Below, piece after piece: positions 1 to 9,405 of a stretch of DNA of 64,000 nucleotides (position 1 is its first letter; every line of letters begins with the position of its first letter). The notes under the pieces were generated by a model. The model did not search any database. It saw only the letters and a program-made list of their open reading frames with translations, and had not been told where the DNA came from. The stretch comes from Roseinatronobacter domitianus (GTDB lineage Bacteria; Pseudomonadota; Alphaproteobacteria; Rhodobacterales; Rhodobacteraceae). Position numbers and translations under genes: made by a program. The stretch lies in assembly GCF_023336755.1 (NCBI RefSeq), contig NZ_JALZWP010000004.1:1-64000 (forward strand). The letters run 5' to 3'.

Positions 1-89
1 CGAAATGTCCGGGAATGGTTTGCCGCCCGCAACCATTTCGCCATAATGTTCGAGGATCGCTTCAATGCGTAACCGTATCTGAAACCCGC

Positions 90-533
90 ATGGGCCAGAC
101 CAGATACACAAAGTTCATGACACTCCCTTGCGATCCCGACAGCCGAGAGACGTTCCTGAAACAGCTTTCAGACCGTGGCTATGACACTGACCGCCTGAAC
201 GACATTCGCAGACTGGTCGATGCACCCGACAGCGATCTCTTCGACGTGCTGGGTTATGTGATGTTCACAAACGATCCAAAGACACGCCATGACCGCGCGG
301 ATGCAGTCAAACACAGCGGACTGGCAAACTTGCAAGAGGATATGAAGGCGCTTCTGATCATCATCCTCGACGCATACGAGCGGCACGGCGAACACGAGCT
401 AGCTTCAACAAAGCTAGGGCAGTTCTTAACTGCACGATATGGCAGCGTCGGCGAGGCGAAGAATCGACTAGGTGGCCTGCCCGAGATCAAGGACGCGTTT
501 CATAGGATGCAGGCGCAGCTTTACTCAAGATGA
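90..533 (+). pseudogene. C-terminal fragment of type I restriction enzyme subunit R
   Basis: The reading frame is open from the window edge to 533, but only about the last 140 residues look like a known family: the C-terminal region of EcoEI/EcoKI-type HsdR subunits. The recognisable motif is DAPDSDLFDVLGYV around residues 47-60 counted from the ATG at 90, with a family-typical helical tail ending at GLPEIKDAFHRMQ. No helicase or PD-(D/E)XK nuclease part is visible, because it lies outside the window or is lost. The N-terminal 25 codons upstream of 90 do not read as HsdR, and another frame is open over 1-72, so the junction at about 100 may be a recombination scar. It is probably a nonfunctional remnant, but a gene merely cut by the window edge in another frame cannot be excluded. 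Confidence 0.55.
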
Positions 534-901
534 CAGCCCGATATTTCGACATGCAGCTTGCCGGAAGGCTCTGAGAAAGCCATGTTTTGGATCAATTTGG
601 ACAACACAGTATCGCTGCAATATCTTTTCCGGGAAACGTGCCATAGATTGACCTGTCAGCCTGTCTCAGCGTGCATGCCATAGCCTTAGAGATCAAATCG
701 GTGCGCACTGAATAGGTAGATTTTTGCGCCAAGTGCTTTGAGACAATCAATTTGAACCCGGACGTGATGACGATAGGCGCTTTTTTTGACGGCATTCCCA
801 AAGGTAAAAATTCAAGCCCGCCCAAGCGTTTTCAGGATGTGGGGCTTTATGTGGGGCAAGCCCAACAAAACCCAGATTTATCCAATGAAATCAATGGGCA
901 A
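534..901. other. intergenic stretch between HsdR fragment and tRNA-Ser
   Basis: No convincing gene is visible here. A 77-codon minus-strand frame (592-825) has no recognisable domain and no clear ribosome site. The position, between a restriction-gene fragment and the 3' end of a tRNA, fits decayed island DNA. Confidence 0.4.
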
Positions 902-991
902 TGGCGGAGACGAAGGGATTCGAACCCTCGAGACCCTTCCGGGCCTACTCCCTTAGCAGGGGAGCGCCTTCGACCACTCGGCCACATCTCC
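902..991 (-). tRNA. tRNA-Ser(GCU)
   Basis: Read on the minus strand this is a 90-nt class II tRNA. The acceptor stem GGAGATG pairs with CGTCTCC (one T-G pair), followed by discriminator G and an encoded CCA (902-904). The anticodon loop CTGCTAA gives anticodon GCU, which reads AGC/AGU serine codons. The long variable arm and the GGTTCGAATCC T-arm are both present. Its 3' end faces the HsdR fragment, the usual orientation for an island integrated at a tRNA. Confidence 0.97.
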
Positions 992-1054
992 GTCGCTCCG
1001 TTTAAAGATACCGGTGCGGGGCCGCAACCGGAAAATCGGGGTTTTCGGGACTGG

Positions 1055-1936
1055 CTAGAGGCTTTCATCCGCAAGCGCAGCAAATCGTGCCTTCAGGGCG
1101 GTGGTTGCGGCTTGCACCTTGGGGCTGCGGTGCAGGTCCACATGGGTGACAAGCCACAGTTCAGCACTCCAGTCCGGGCGCGGCGGCATGACCTGTACCA
1201 GCGCATCGCTTTGCAGGCTGGCAGGCGCAAAGCCCAACCCCAGCCCGGCCCGCATCGCCGCCAGCAATGTCGTGCGGTCGTTGCTGTGCAGGCCGACATG
1301 GCGGGCATGCTGTTCCATCCAGCGATCGAACGGAGCGCGGGCATGGCCCGGCTCGACCGTGACGACATCATGATCGGCAAGATCAGCTTCGGTGCGTGGC
1401 ATGCCCCGCCGTTCCAGATAGGCGGGCGCGGCAAACAAGGCCACGGGCAGCGCCCCCAGCGGCTGGACGACATTGTCGGGTTCGGTTGGTCGCGCACCAG
1501 CGCGCAAGGCCAGATGGGCCTCGCCATATTCCAGCCGAGCAAGCCGTTCTTCCACGCGCAAACACGGCACCAGTTGCGGGTTATCGGCGCGAAGCTGGCT
1601 AAGCACCGGCAGCACGATGTCGCAGAGTTCGGGCACGGTCGTGACGCATAAGTCACCTTCGATGCCGCTTTGCAGCATGTCCAGCCGCGCCGCGAGCTTG
1701 TCGAAACGGGCTTCGGCCTCTGCTGCACCGTCGGTCAGCATCCGCCCCGCTTCGGTCAGCGCGTAGCCTTTGGCGTGACGCTGGAACAGTTTCACGCCCA
1801 GCCGATCTTCCAGCCCGTCAATATGGCGGATGACCGTGGCGTGATGCACCCCAAGCCGTTGCGCCGCGCCGCTTACGGTGCCCGCGCGGGCGACCTGAAG
1901 AGCCGTGCGCAATTCGTCCCAGGGTTCAAGGCTCAT
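1055..1936 (-). CDS. LysR-family transcriptional regulator
   Basis: This 293-residue protein has the standard LysR layout. An N-terminal winged helix-turn-helix spans residues 6-65 (SGAAQRLGVHHATVIRHID is the recognition region), followed by a linker helix and a periplasmic-binding-protein-like effector domain. The start ATG overlaps the nagZ stop as ATGA, so the gene is translationally coupled to nagZ although no functional link is known. In many Rhodobacterales nagZ is followed by scpA-scpB; here this regulator and a tRNA occupy that place. The effector and targets cannot be told from sequence. Confidence 0.88.
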   Translation of the reverse strand: MSLEPWDELRTALQVARAGTVSGAAQRLGVHHATVIRHIDGLEDRLGVKLFQRHAKGYALTEAGRMLTDGAAEAEARFDKLAARLDMLQSGIEGDLCVTTVPELCDIVLPVLSQLRADNPQLVPCLRVEERLARLEYGEAHLALRAGARPTEPDNVVQPLGALPVALFAAPAYLERRGMPRTEADLADHDVVTVEPGHARAPFDRWMEQHARHVGLHSNDRTTLLAAMRAGLGLGFAPASLQSDALVQVMPPRPDWSAELWLVTHVDLHRSPKVQAATTALKARFAALADESL

Positions 1937-2940
1937 GCCTGTGGCTCCATCAGAAGAGTGTCGTATTCAGCGGCCAGCTCGGAGAGGTCGACCGCCATGG
2001 CAGGGCCGCGTGACGCCAAGGCCCGATCGCAGCGGTCCCGCGCGGGGCCCGCCAGCACCGGGCAAGCCTCTGCGACCTGCTGCATCTGCTCCAGCACCCC
2101 ATTGCAATGCAGAACCAAGTCGCAGCCAGCCGCAAGCGCGGCGCGCGCCCGTGTTGACAGGGTTCCCGATAACGCCTCCATCGAGAGATCGTCCGTCATA
2201 AGCGCACCATCAAAACCAATCTCATCGCGGATTACGCGGATCATTTTGGCCGATGTGGTGGCGGGTTGCGCGGGGTCGAACGCGGTGAACACGATATGCG
2301 CACTCATGGCCAAGGGCAGGTCAGACAGCGCCGCGAAGGCCGCGAAATCCTGCTGGCGCAGTGTTTCTGCGCAGGCTGTCACCATGGGTAGATCCTGATG
2401 GCTGTCCAGCGTCGCGCGTCCATGCCCTGGCATGTGTTTCAAAACCGGCAACACGCCACCATCGCACAGACCATCCGCCATGGCGCGGGCGAGGAGCACG
2501 ACCTGTTCAAGTGTCTCTGCATAGCAGCGGTTTCGCAGGATCGCATGGGTTTCAGGCCGCGCGATATCCGCAAGCGGGGCGCAATTCACGTCAATACCAA
2601 CGGCGCGCAAATCTGCGGCCATCAGCCGTCCGCGCAGATACATCGCGCGCGCCGGATCACGCGCCAACAGACTTTGGTCCAGCGCGGGCAGCCAGTCGCG
2701 CCAGTTCGGCGGCCCCATGCGTTGCACGCGCCCGCCTTCCTGGTCGATCAGGATTGGCAGATCACGCCCAAGGCACTCGCGCCAATCTGTCGTGAGCGCC
2801 CGAAGCTGCGCGGGTGTGTCGATATTGCGGGCAAACAGGATCGCGCCCCAAGGTTGCGCGTCAGACAGGAATCGTTTCTCTGCCGCAGTCAAACGCAGCC
2901 CCGCGCAACCGAAGATCACAGCGCGCGGGGCAGCGGTCAT
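1933..2940 (-). CDS. nagZ: beta-N-acetylhexosaminidase NagZ (GH3)
   Basis: This cytoplasmic glycosidase removes N-acetylglucosamine from anhydro-muropeptides during cell-wall recycling. The 335-residue protein carries the GH3 NagZ signature KHMPGHG (168-174), the DSH of the mobile catalytic loop (179-181) and the nucleophile motif TDDLS (249-253), with no signal peptide. The ATG at 2940 was preferred over one 21 nt upstream because it overlaps the stop of the preceding SPOR gene as ATGA. The argS-SPOR-nagZ order is the usual one in Rhodobacterales, so this is probably one operon. Confidence 0.95.
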   Translation of the reverse strand: MTAAPRAVIFGCAGLRLTAAEKRFLSDAQPWGAILFARNIDTPAQLRALTTDWRECLGRDLPILIDQEGGRVQRMGPPNWRDWLPALDQSLLARDPARAMYLRGRLMAADLRAVGIDVNCAPLADIARPETHAILRNRCYAETLEQVVLLARAMADGLCDGGVLPVLKHMPGHGRATLDSHQDLPMVTACAETLRQQDFAAFAALSDLPLAMSAHIVFTAFDPAQPATTSAKMIRVIRDEIGFDGALMTDDLSMEALSGTLSTRARAALAAGCDLVLHCNGVLEQMQQVAEACPVLAGPARDRCDRALASRGPAMAVDLSELAAEYDTLLMEPQA

Positions 2941-4199
2941 CGGATCATCACCGGAATACAATCCATCCTCTGGTCAATGAGCGCCGCACAGAAATGGCGC
3001 GCGTCACGCTCATCATTGAAGCCATGCGCCCGCAGCCGGTAGAACACGGACCCGCCGCTATGCGCGGCTTCGATCACCCGGCCCCGGTCATCCAGCAAAG
3101 GGTCGAACCTTTGCGACAGACGGTCCCAAGCGCTGCGCGCTTCATCCGCGCTGTCATAGGTGCCAAGCTGGACAAGCCGTGTCCCCGGACCAATGCTGGC
3201 AGGGTCGATATCGACACCGCCCCCTCGCGAGAGATCCGCAGCCACCGAATTCGCGATTACGGCGGCAAGGTCGGTATCTGCCGCCGTGGATGCGGTGGGC
3301 TGGCTTGGACGTTGCGCCGCAAACTGCACGCCACGCGGGTTCGGGCGGGGCGACCGGGTTACGGCCAGCCGGTTCGGACTGACAATTCCCAGCGGGGCCG
3401 CATCTGCCACATCCGGGGTTCCGGCCAGCGGCAGGCCAACCTCTATCAGTCGGTCTTCGCCACCCGATGGCATAGATTGGTTGCGTGCCGGACTGGTCAC
3501 ATCGCGGTCCAGATTAAGCGGTGGCGGCGCCAGAACGATCTCGTCAGGAAGTGTCGACGGCCCATCTGCGGCCAGTTCTGTAACCGACAAGCCCTGATGT
3601 GCCGCTTGTGACCCGCCCGGATTATCCGGGGTTACGCGCAGCGGCCCTTCAAGCGCGCGCACAACCGGCACGCCCGACACATCGCGCTGCATCATCTGAA
3701 AGGCCCAGACACCGCCGCTTACCAGCAATACAAGCGACAGAACCGCGCCCAAGCCTTGCGCCACGCCGGCGGCGGTGACGGGCTGTGCGACGGTGGCAGG
3801 GAATTGCGCATGTCCACCATGCGGGGGCGCAGCTGCAAAGCCAGAATAGTGGGTATCATGCGGTCGGGCCTGTTGGCGCTGGCCTAACCCATAAGGGTCA
3901 GGTTCGGCCAAGCTCTGCGCGCCCCCATACATGTGATGGGCTTCGTTATACGGGTCATGCGCGTCGTTGTGATAGCCAGCAGTCGCTCCAAAAGAAGCCT
4001 GAGCCCCCAGAGCCCCCAGAGCCCCTCGTGGCGCATAGCCTTGATAAGACACATCCCGCTCTTGCGGCCATTGATGTTGCGGCCAAGCGCCTTCCGCATT
4101 CGGTGGCGCCGGCGGATTTTCTCGATGACCCCAAGCATCCGGCGTCGGCCCATCATGGAACCGAGCGCCATGTGCAGGATAATATCTGCTTTCACCCAT
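2937..4199 (-). CDS. SPOR domain membrane protein
   Basis: This 420-residue protein has a cytoplasmic N-terminal part of about 140 residues rich in His, Tyr, Gly and Pro, one transmembrane helix (about 147-167), a long Pro/Ala-rich periplasmic linker and a C-terminal SPOR domain (about 335-420, starting GTRLVQLGTYDSADEA). SPOR domains bind denuded glycan strands at the division septum, so a role at the septum is inferred. It lies between argS and nagZ, 168 bp downstream of argS, and overlaps nagZ by 4 nt. The N-terminal region is low complexity and differs among relatives. Confidence 0.88.
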   Translation of the reverse strand: MGESRYYPAHGARFHDGPTPDAWGHRENPPAPPNAEGAWPQHQWPQERDVSYQGYAPRGALGALGAQASFGATAGYHNDAHDPYNEAHHMYGGAQSLAEPDPYGLGQRQQARPHDTHYSGFAAAPPHGGHAQFPATVAQPVTAAGVAQGLGAVLSLVLLVSGGVWAFQMMQRDVSGVPVVRALEGPLRVTPDNPGGSQAAHQGLSVTELAADGPSTLPDEIVLAPPPLNLDRDVTSPARNQSMPSGGEDRLIEVGLPLAGTPDVADAAPLGIVSPNRLAVTRSPRPNPRGVQFAAQRPSQPTASTAADTDLAAVIANSVAADLSRGGGVDIDPASIGPGTRLVQLGTYDSADEARSAWDRLSQRFDPLLDDRGRVIEAAHSGGSVFYRLRAHGFNDERDARHFCAALIDQRMDCIPVMIR

Positions 4200-4367
4200 A
4201 CCTGCCTCATGCAGGGCAAGGTTTCACCCATGCCCTTCCTGCTAAATCATGTTGGCAAGATGTCTGCTCGACATTGCCGGATTTCGCGCATTTTTGCGCT
4301 TATATGCTTTGCGTCCTTGCACGATACCATGCAAAGGCCGACACGTCCCGCGAAAAATACTGACTTT

Positions 4368-6098
4368 TCAGCGCATCTCATCCATCGCGGCAACCCCAAG
4401 GATAGCCAGACCGTTGGCAATGACAACACCTGTCGCCCGCACCAGTGCGGTTTTCGCGGCGGTTGTGGCCAGATCGCTCTCTTGCACGAAGCGCAGGTCG
4501 GGCGTGTCATTGCCACGATTCCACAAAGAGTGAAATTCAGCAGCCAGTTCCGACAGATAGCCTGCCACACGATGCGGCTCATACACACGGGCGGCCAGTT
4601 CCACGATGCGCGGCCATTCGGCCAGCTTGCGAATCAGGCCCAATTCGGCGTCATGGGTCAGGGTGGACAGGTCTGGCTTGGTCTGTGCCGCGCCCATATC
4701 CGCCGCTTTGCGCAACACCGACTGCACCCGTGCGCTGGCATATTGCACATACCAGACCGGGTTTTCGCGCGATTGCTCCAGAACCTTGGCAAAGTCAAAA
4801 TCAAGGCTGGCGTCGTTTTTGCGGGTCAGCATCACGAAACGGGTCACATCAGCGCCCACTTCATCCACCACATCCCGCAGGGTCACGAAAGTGCCCGCGC
4901 GTTTCGACATCTTGAACGGCTCGCCGTTCTTATACAGTTTCACCAACTGGATCAGCCGAATTTCCAACGGCACGCGGTTATCCGACAGCGCCGCCACGGC
5001 AGCTTTCATGCGCTTCACATAACCGCCATGATCGGCCCCAAAAATGTCGATCAGCAGATCAAACCCGCGATCTACCTTGTTGGAATGATAAGCAATATCG
5101 GGCGCGAAATAGGTCCAGCCGCCATCCGATTTCATAATCGGGCGGTCCACGTCGTCGCCATGCGCGGTGGATTTGAACAGCACCTGCTCGCGCGGCTCCC
5201 AGTCTTCCGGCGTCTTGCCCTTGGGCGGTTCCAGCACGCCGCGATAGATCAGACCCTTCTCGCGCAGCCGGTCAATGGCGCGCTCAATCTCTCCTGTGCC
5301 GTAAAGCGCTTTCTCGGATGAATACACATCCATCCGCACGCCCAGCGCGGCCAGATCCTCGCGGATCATTCCCATCATCCGCTCGGTCGCAAAATTGCGG
5401 ATGGTTTCCAGCCAGACGGATTCGGGCTGGTCCAGAAATTGCGCGCCGAATTCGGCTTTCAGCGCCTCGCCCACCTCGATCAGGTATTCACCGGGGTAAA
5501 GCCCCTCGGCAATCTCGGGCGAGCGGCCATGCGCTTCGCGGTAGCGTTCATAAGCAGATCGCGCCAGCACATCGACCTGCGCGCCACCGTCGTTGATGTA
5601 ATATTCGCGCGTCACGTCATAGCCCGCAAAGGCCAGCAGGTTCGACAGCGCATCGCCCACCACCGCGCCGCGCGTGTGGCCCACATGCATGGGGCCGGTC
5701 GGGTTGGCCGAGACGAATTCCACGTTTACTTTGGTGCCCTGCCCCATGGATGAGCGCCCAAAGGCATCACCTTGGTCCAGCACATCGCCCAGCACGCTCG
5801 CCCAGACGGCATTCGCCAGCCGCAGGTTCAGGAACCCCGGCCCGGCCACCTCGGCGCTGGCAATGCGCGGATCGGTCAGCAGATGTGCGGCCAAACTTTC
5901 GGCAATGTCGCGCGGCTTCAGGCCCGCAGGCTTGGCCAGCACCATAGCGGCATTCGTCGCCATGTCGCCATGCGCGGGGTCGCGCGGGGGCTCTACCGTC
6001 ACATTGGCGAAATCCAAGCCTTCAGGCAGCGTGCCTTGGGCGGTCAGGGCGTGCAAAGCGTCCAGAACACAAGCGCGAAATTCGGTGAACAGGTTCAT
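4368..6098 (-). CDS. argS: arginyl-tRNA synthetase
   Basis: This class I aminoacyl-tRNA synthetase charges tRNA-Arg. The 576-residue protein has the HVGH form of the HIGH motif (138-141) and KMSKR (396-400). An N-terminal additional domain precedes the catalytic core, and the C-terminal DALR anticodon-binding domain covers the last 120 residues. The start MNLFTEF at 6098 is chosen over an ATG 27 nt upstream because it matches the usual N-terminus of alphaproteobacterial ArgS. It is first in the argS-SPOR-nagZ-lysR run. Confidence 0.97.
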   Translation of the reverse strand: MNLFTEFRACVLDALHALTAQGTLPEGLDFANVTVEPPRDPAHGDMATNAAMVLAKPAGLKPRDIAESLAAHLLTDPRIASAEVAGPGFLNLRLANAVWASVLGDVLDQGDAFGRSSMGQGTKVNVEFVSANPTGPMHVGHTRGAVVGDALSNLLAFAGYDVTREYYINDGGAQVDVLARSAYERYREAHGRSPEIAEGLYPGEYLIEVGEALKAEFGAQFLDQPESVWLETIRNFATERMMGMIREDLAALGVRMDVYSSEKALYGTGEIERAIDRLREKGLIYRGVLEPPKGKTPEDWEPREQVLFKSTAHGDDVDRPIMKSDGGWTYFAPDIAYHSNKVDRGFDLLIDIFGADHGGYVKRMKAAVAALSDNRVPLEIRLIQLVKLYKNGEPFKMSKRAGTFVTLRDVVDEVGADVTRFVMLTRKNDASLDFDFAKVLEQSRENPVWYVQYASARVQSVLRKAADMGAAQTKPDLSTLTHDAELGLIRKLAEWPRIVELAARVYEPHRVAGYLSELAAEFHSLWNRGNDTPDLRFVQESDLATTAAKTALVRATGVVIANGLAILGVAAMDEMR

Positions 6099-6219
6099 CT
6101 GGGACCATCCTTCATATTGCGCCATGCCCTAGCCCCCGGCCGCGCAAGCGTCAATGGTCTGCGCCCTTGCACCCCCAAGGATGCCCGATATGGTAGCGCC
6201 AACAGCACGGGAGACACAT

Positions 6220-7182
6220 ATGCGTTGGGGAATACTGGGGGCCGCGAAAATTGCCCGGACCGATCTGGCACCGGCCATGCAACTGGCGCGGGGAACGGAA
6301 CTGGTTGCCATAGCCACGCGCAATGCGGCCAAGGCTGCACCGTTTCAAGCGCTTACACCCGGTCTGCGCGTGCATGAAAACTATGACGCTTTGTTGGCCG
6401 ACCCGGATGTGGACGCGGTTTATATCCCGCTGCCCAATGACCTGCATGTGGAATGGTCAATCCGCGCCGCCCAAGCTGGCAAACATGTGCTGTGCGAAAA
6501 ACCCATTGCGTTGCAGGCAGACCAGATCGACAGCCTGATTGCAGCGCGCGACACGTCCGGGAAACTGATAGCAGAGGCTTTCATGGTCGCGCATCACCCG
6601 CAATGGGCCTTGGTGCGCGACCTGCTGGCGCAAGGTGTCATCGGGCGGCTGGAGCATATCGAGGGATGTTTTACCTACACCAATCGCGACCTTGGCAATA
6701 TCCGCCATGACCCGGCCAAAGGCGGCGGTGGCCTGCGCGATGTCGGCGTTTACCCCTGCATCACTGCGCGCATGGCGACAGGGGCCGAACCCACGCGCCT
6801 GCGCTCGGACATCCGATATCAGAACGGAGTCGATATCTTTGCCCGCGTCTGGGCCGATTTCCCGGACTTCACGATGTCATTTTACTGCGGCATGATGCAA
6901 CAACGCCGCCAGAACATGATTTTTCATGGCCAAGACGGATGGATAGAATTGACCGCTCCGTTCAACGGCCCGGTCTATGGCGATGCGCGCGTGGAATGGT
7001 TAAGCGACGGGCGGCTGCACATGGAGCGGTTCAACAACGTGAACCAATACGCGCTAATGCTTGAAAATTTCGCAGCCAGTGCAGAAACCGGCACCCCTTT
7101 CGCCTGCCCGCTGGAACTGTCGCGCGGCAATCAGGCAATGATTGACGCAATCTTCGCCGCAGCCGGGTCATCGACCTCGTGA
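6220..7182 (+). CDS. Gfo/Idh/MocA family oxidoreductase
   Basis: This 320-residue NAD(P)-dependent dehydrogenase has an N-terminal Rossmann fold (MRWGILGAAKIA, with the dinucleotide loop at residues 5-10) and the family motif CEKPIAL near residue 94. A C-terminal alpha/beta substrate domain follows. The ATG at 6220 has a GGGAG ribosome site about 9 nt upstream; longer forms have no support. Substrates in this family are sugars or polyols and cannot be assigned here. It is divergent from argS. Confidence 0.88.
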   Translation: MRWGILGAAKIARTDLAPAMQLARGTELVAIATRNAAKAAPFQALTPGLRVHENYDALLADPDVDAVYIPLPNDLHVEWSIRAAQAGKHVLCEKPIALQADQIDSLIAARDTSGKLIAEAFMVAHHPQWALVRDLLAQGVIGRLEHIEGCFTYTNRDLGNIRHDPAKGGGGLRDVGVYPCITARMATGAEPTRLRSDIRYQNGVDIFARVWADFPDFTMSFYCGMMQQRRQNMIFHGQDGWIELTAPFNGPVYGDARVEWLSDGRLHMERFNNVNQYALMLENFAASAETGTPFACPLELSRGNQAMIDAIFAAAGSSTS

Positions 7183-7303
7183 CAGGGTCCGGGCGGCAAA
7201 CTTGCCCCCCGCCCCTTGCGGCCCTCCCGGCGCAGCACTAAGATTCAGTCAACCACTCTAGGGTATCACAGACCAAAGCAGGTCACGGATGAAAGCAGGC
7301 AGC

Positions 7304-7927
7304 ATGAACGATCCTATCGAAACCTACATGAACCTCGTTCCCATGGTCGTGGAACAGACCAGCCGCGGCGAACGCGCCTACGACATTTTCTCGCGCCTGC
7401 TGAAAGAGCGGATCATTTTCGTGACCGGCCCGGTGCATGACGGCATGGCCAGCCTGATCGTCGCGCAGCTTCTGCACCTTGAGGCGGAAAACCCGTCCAA
7501 GGAAATTTCCATGTATATCAACAGCCCCGGCGGTGTCGTGACCTCTGGCCTGTCGATCTATGATACCATGCAATATATCAAACCCAAGGTGTCGACCCTT
7601 GTTGTCGGGCAGGCCGCCTCCATGGGGTCTCTGCTGCTTGCAGCGGGCGAAAAGGGGATGCGTTTCTCGCTGCCCAATTCGCGGATCATGGTTCACCAGC
7701 CCTCCGGCGGCTTTCAGGGCCAAGCGACGGATATTTCCATTCACGCGCGCGAAATTCTGGAACTGAAGGAACGTCTGAACAAGATTTATGTCCATCACAC
7801 CGGCCAGACCTTGAAAAAGGTCGAGGATGCGCTGGAACGTGACAACTTCATGACAGCCGAAATGGCCAAGGATTGGGGCCTGATCGACGATATCGTAACC
7901 TCTCGTGCCGACACTGCCGGGGCTTGA
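7304..7927 (+). CDS. clpP: ATP-dependent Clp protease proteolytic subunit
   Basis: This serine peptidase forms the double heptameric chamber that degrades proteins fed by ClpX or ClpA. The 207-residue protein has the complete triad: Ser106 in GQAASMGS, His131 in MVHQPSG and Asp180. The start MNDPIETYM at 7304 matches the family; an ATG 15 nt upstream is less likely. clpX follows 142 bp downstream in the usual alphaproteobacterial arrangement. Confidence 0.97.
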   Translation: MNDPIETYMNLVPMVVEQTSRGERAYDIFSRLLKERIIFVTGPVHDGMASLIVAQLLHLEAENPSKEISMYINSPGGVVTSGLSIYDTMQYIKPKVSTLVVGQAASMGSLLLAAGEKGMRFSLPNSRIMVHQPSGGFQGQATDISIHAREILELKERLNKIYVHHTGQTLKKVEDALERDNFMTAEMAKDWGLIDDIVTSRADTAGA

Positions 7928-7946
7928 TGCAGCCAAGCCCAAACAT

Positions 7947-7976
7947 CAGGGACGGTGCAGTTTTGCATTGTCCCTG
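7947..7976 (+). other. stem-loop between clpP and clpX
   Basis: CAGGGACGGTGCA and TGCATTGTCCCTG form a 13-bp stem, including two G-U pairs, around a GTTT loop. There is no T-tract on either strand, so it is not an ordinary intrinsic terminator. It could be an mRNA stability or processing element that sets the clpP:clpX ratio. This is inference only. Confidence 0.45.
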
Positions 7977-8069
7977 CCGCCCGACTGACCTAGGCTTTGT
8001 CACAAGAAGGTCAGAGAATGGCTCCCCCGACGAGAGACCCTATCGCAGACAAGACCGCAAAGGTGAGTG

Positions 8070-9332
8070 ATGCCGACATCCGACACTGACAGCAAGAACA
8101 CGCTATACTGCTCCTTCTGTGGCAAAAGCCAGCATGAGGTGCGCAAACTGATCGCTGGTCCAACCGTGTTCATTTGCGATGAGTGCGTTGAACTCTGCAT
8201 GGACATCATCCGCGAGGAGACGAAATCGGGCGGTTTGAAAACCACCGATGGCGTGCCAACTCCGCGCGAAATCTGCAATGTGCTGGACGATTATGTCATC
8301 GGACAGGAACAGGCCAAGCGCGTGTTGTCCGTTGCCGTTCACAACCATTACAAGCGCCTGAACCACGCCGGAAAATCGGGTGAGGTGGAACTGTCGAAAT
8401 CCAATATCCTGCTGATCGGCCCGACCGGCTGCGGTAAGACACTGCTGGCGCAGACGCTGGCGCGTATTCTGGATGTGCCCTTCACCATGGCCGATGCGAC
8501 CACGCTGACAGAAGCGGGGTATGTCGGTGAGGATGTCGAGAACATCATCCTCAAGCTGTTGCAGTCCAGCGAATACAATGTGGAGCGCGCGCAACGCGGT
8601 ATCGTCTATATTGACGAGGTCGACAAGATCACCCGCAAGTCTGACAACCCGTCGATTACGCGTGACGTGTCGGGCGAAGGGGTGCAGCAGGCGCTGCTGA
8701 AACTGATGGAAGGCACCGTCGCCTCTGTGCCGCCGCAAGGCGGTCGCAAGCACCCCCAGCAGGAATTCCTGCAAGTGGACACGACGAATATTCTGTTCAT
8801 CTGCGGCGGTGCCTTTGCGGGTCTGGACCGTATCATCGCGCAGCGTGGCAAAGGCTCTGCCATCGGCTTTGGTGCCGATGTGAAGGATGAAAGCCAGACC
8901 ACCATCGGTGAGCGGTTGAAAAGCCTTGAACCGGAAGACCTGCTGAAATTCGGGTTGATCCCGGAATTCGTGGGCCGTCTGCCGGTCACCGCGACCCTGA
9001 CCGATCTGGACGAAGACGCGCTTGTCACCATCCTGACCGAACCCAAGAACGCACTGGTCAAGCAATACCAGAAACTGTTCGACATCGAAGGCTCGGACCT
9101 GACCTTCACCGACGAGGCGCTGCGCGCCATTGCCAAACGTGCCATTGCCCGCAAAACAGGCGCGCGCGGCTTGCGCTCGATCATGGAAGATATCCTTCTG
9201 GATACCATGTTCGACCTTCCGGGGCTGGATAATGTCAGCGAGGTTGTCGTCAATGACGAGGCTGTCACATCAGAGGCGAAACCGCTTCTGATCTACGCCG
9301 AAGCAAAGAAAGGGGCGGCCAGCGCAAGCTGA
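8070..9332 (+). CDS. clpX: ATP-dependent Clp protease ATP-binding subunit ClpX
   Basis: This AAA+ unfoldase recognises substrates and threads them into ClpP. The 420-residue protein has the N-terminal C4 zinc domain (Cys 14, 17, 36 and 39), Walker A GPTGCGKT (117-124), Walker [11 protein letters not shown] and the small AAA lid at the C-terminus. The ATG at 8070 has AAAGGTGAG directly upstream; a GTG one codon earlier is also possible. A strong terminator follows 19 nt after the stop. Confidence 0.98.
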   Translation: MPTSDTDSKNTLYCSFCGKSQHEVRKLIAGPTVFICDECVELCMDIIREETKSGGLKTTDGVPTPREICNVLDDYVIGQEQAKRVLSVAVHNHYKRLNHAGKSGEVELSKSNILLIGPTGCGKTLLAQTLARILDVPFTMADATTLTEAGYVGEDVENIILKLLQSSEYNVERAQRGIVYIDEVDKITRKSDNPSITRDVSGEGVQQALLKLMEGTVASVPPQGGRKHPQQEFLQVDTTNILFICGGAFAGLDRIIAQRGKGSAIGFGADVKDESQTTIGERLKSLEPEDLLKFGLIPEFVGRLPVTATLTDLDEDALVTILTEPKNALVKQYQKLFDIEGSDLTFTDEALRAIAKRAIARKTGARGLRSIMEDILLDTMFDLPGLDNVSEVVVNDEAVTSEAKPLLIYAEAKKGAASAS

Positions 9333-9351
9333 TCGCCCTACCCTGCCGCAT

Positions 9352-9386
9352 AAAAAACCCGCCCGATTTGCTCGGGCGGGTTTTTT
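9352..9386 (+). terminator. intrinsic terminator of clpX
   Basis: ACCCGCCCGA and TCGGGCGGGT pair around a short TTTGC loop, with a run of A on the left and six T on the right. Because both flanks are homopolymeric it could also stop transcription coming from the right. Confidence 0.93.
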
Positions 9387-9405
9387 GCATTTAAGGTCGG
9401 ACGGG

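Noticed and set aside
592-825. 77-codon minus-strand frame near tRNA-Ser as an integrase fragment
   Set aside because: No Arg-His-Arg-Tyr signature or other integrase feature is readable.
752-1651. 300-codon plus-strand frame over tRNA-Ser and lysR
   Set aside because: It runs through the tRNA and antisense to a clear LysR gene; the translation is Arg/Pro/Gln-rich with no domain.
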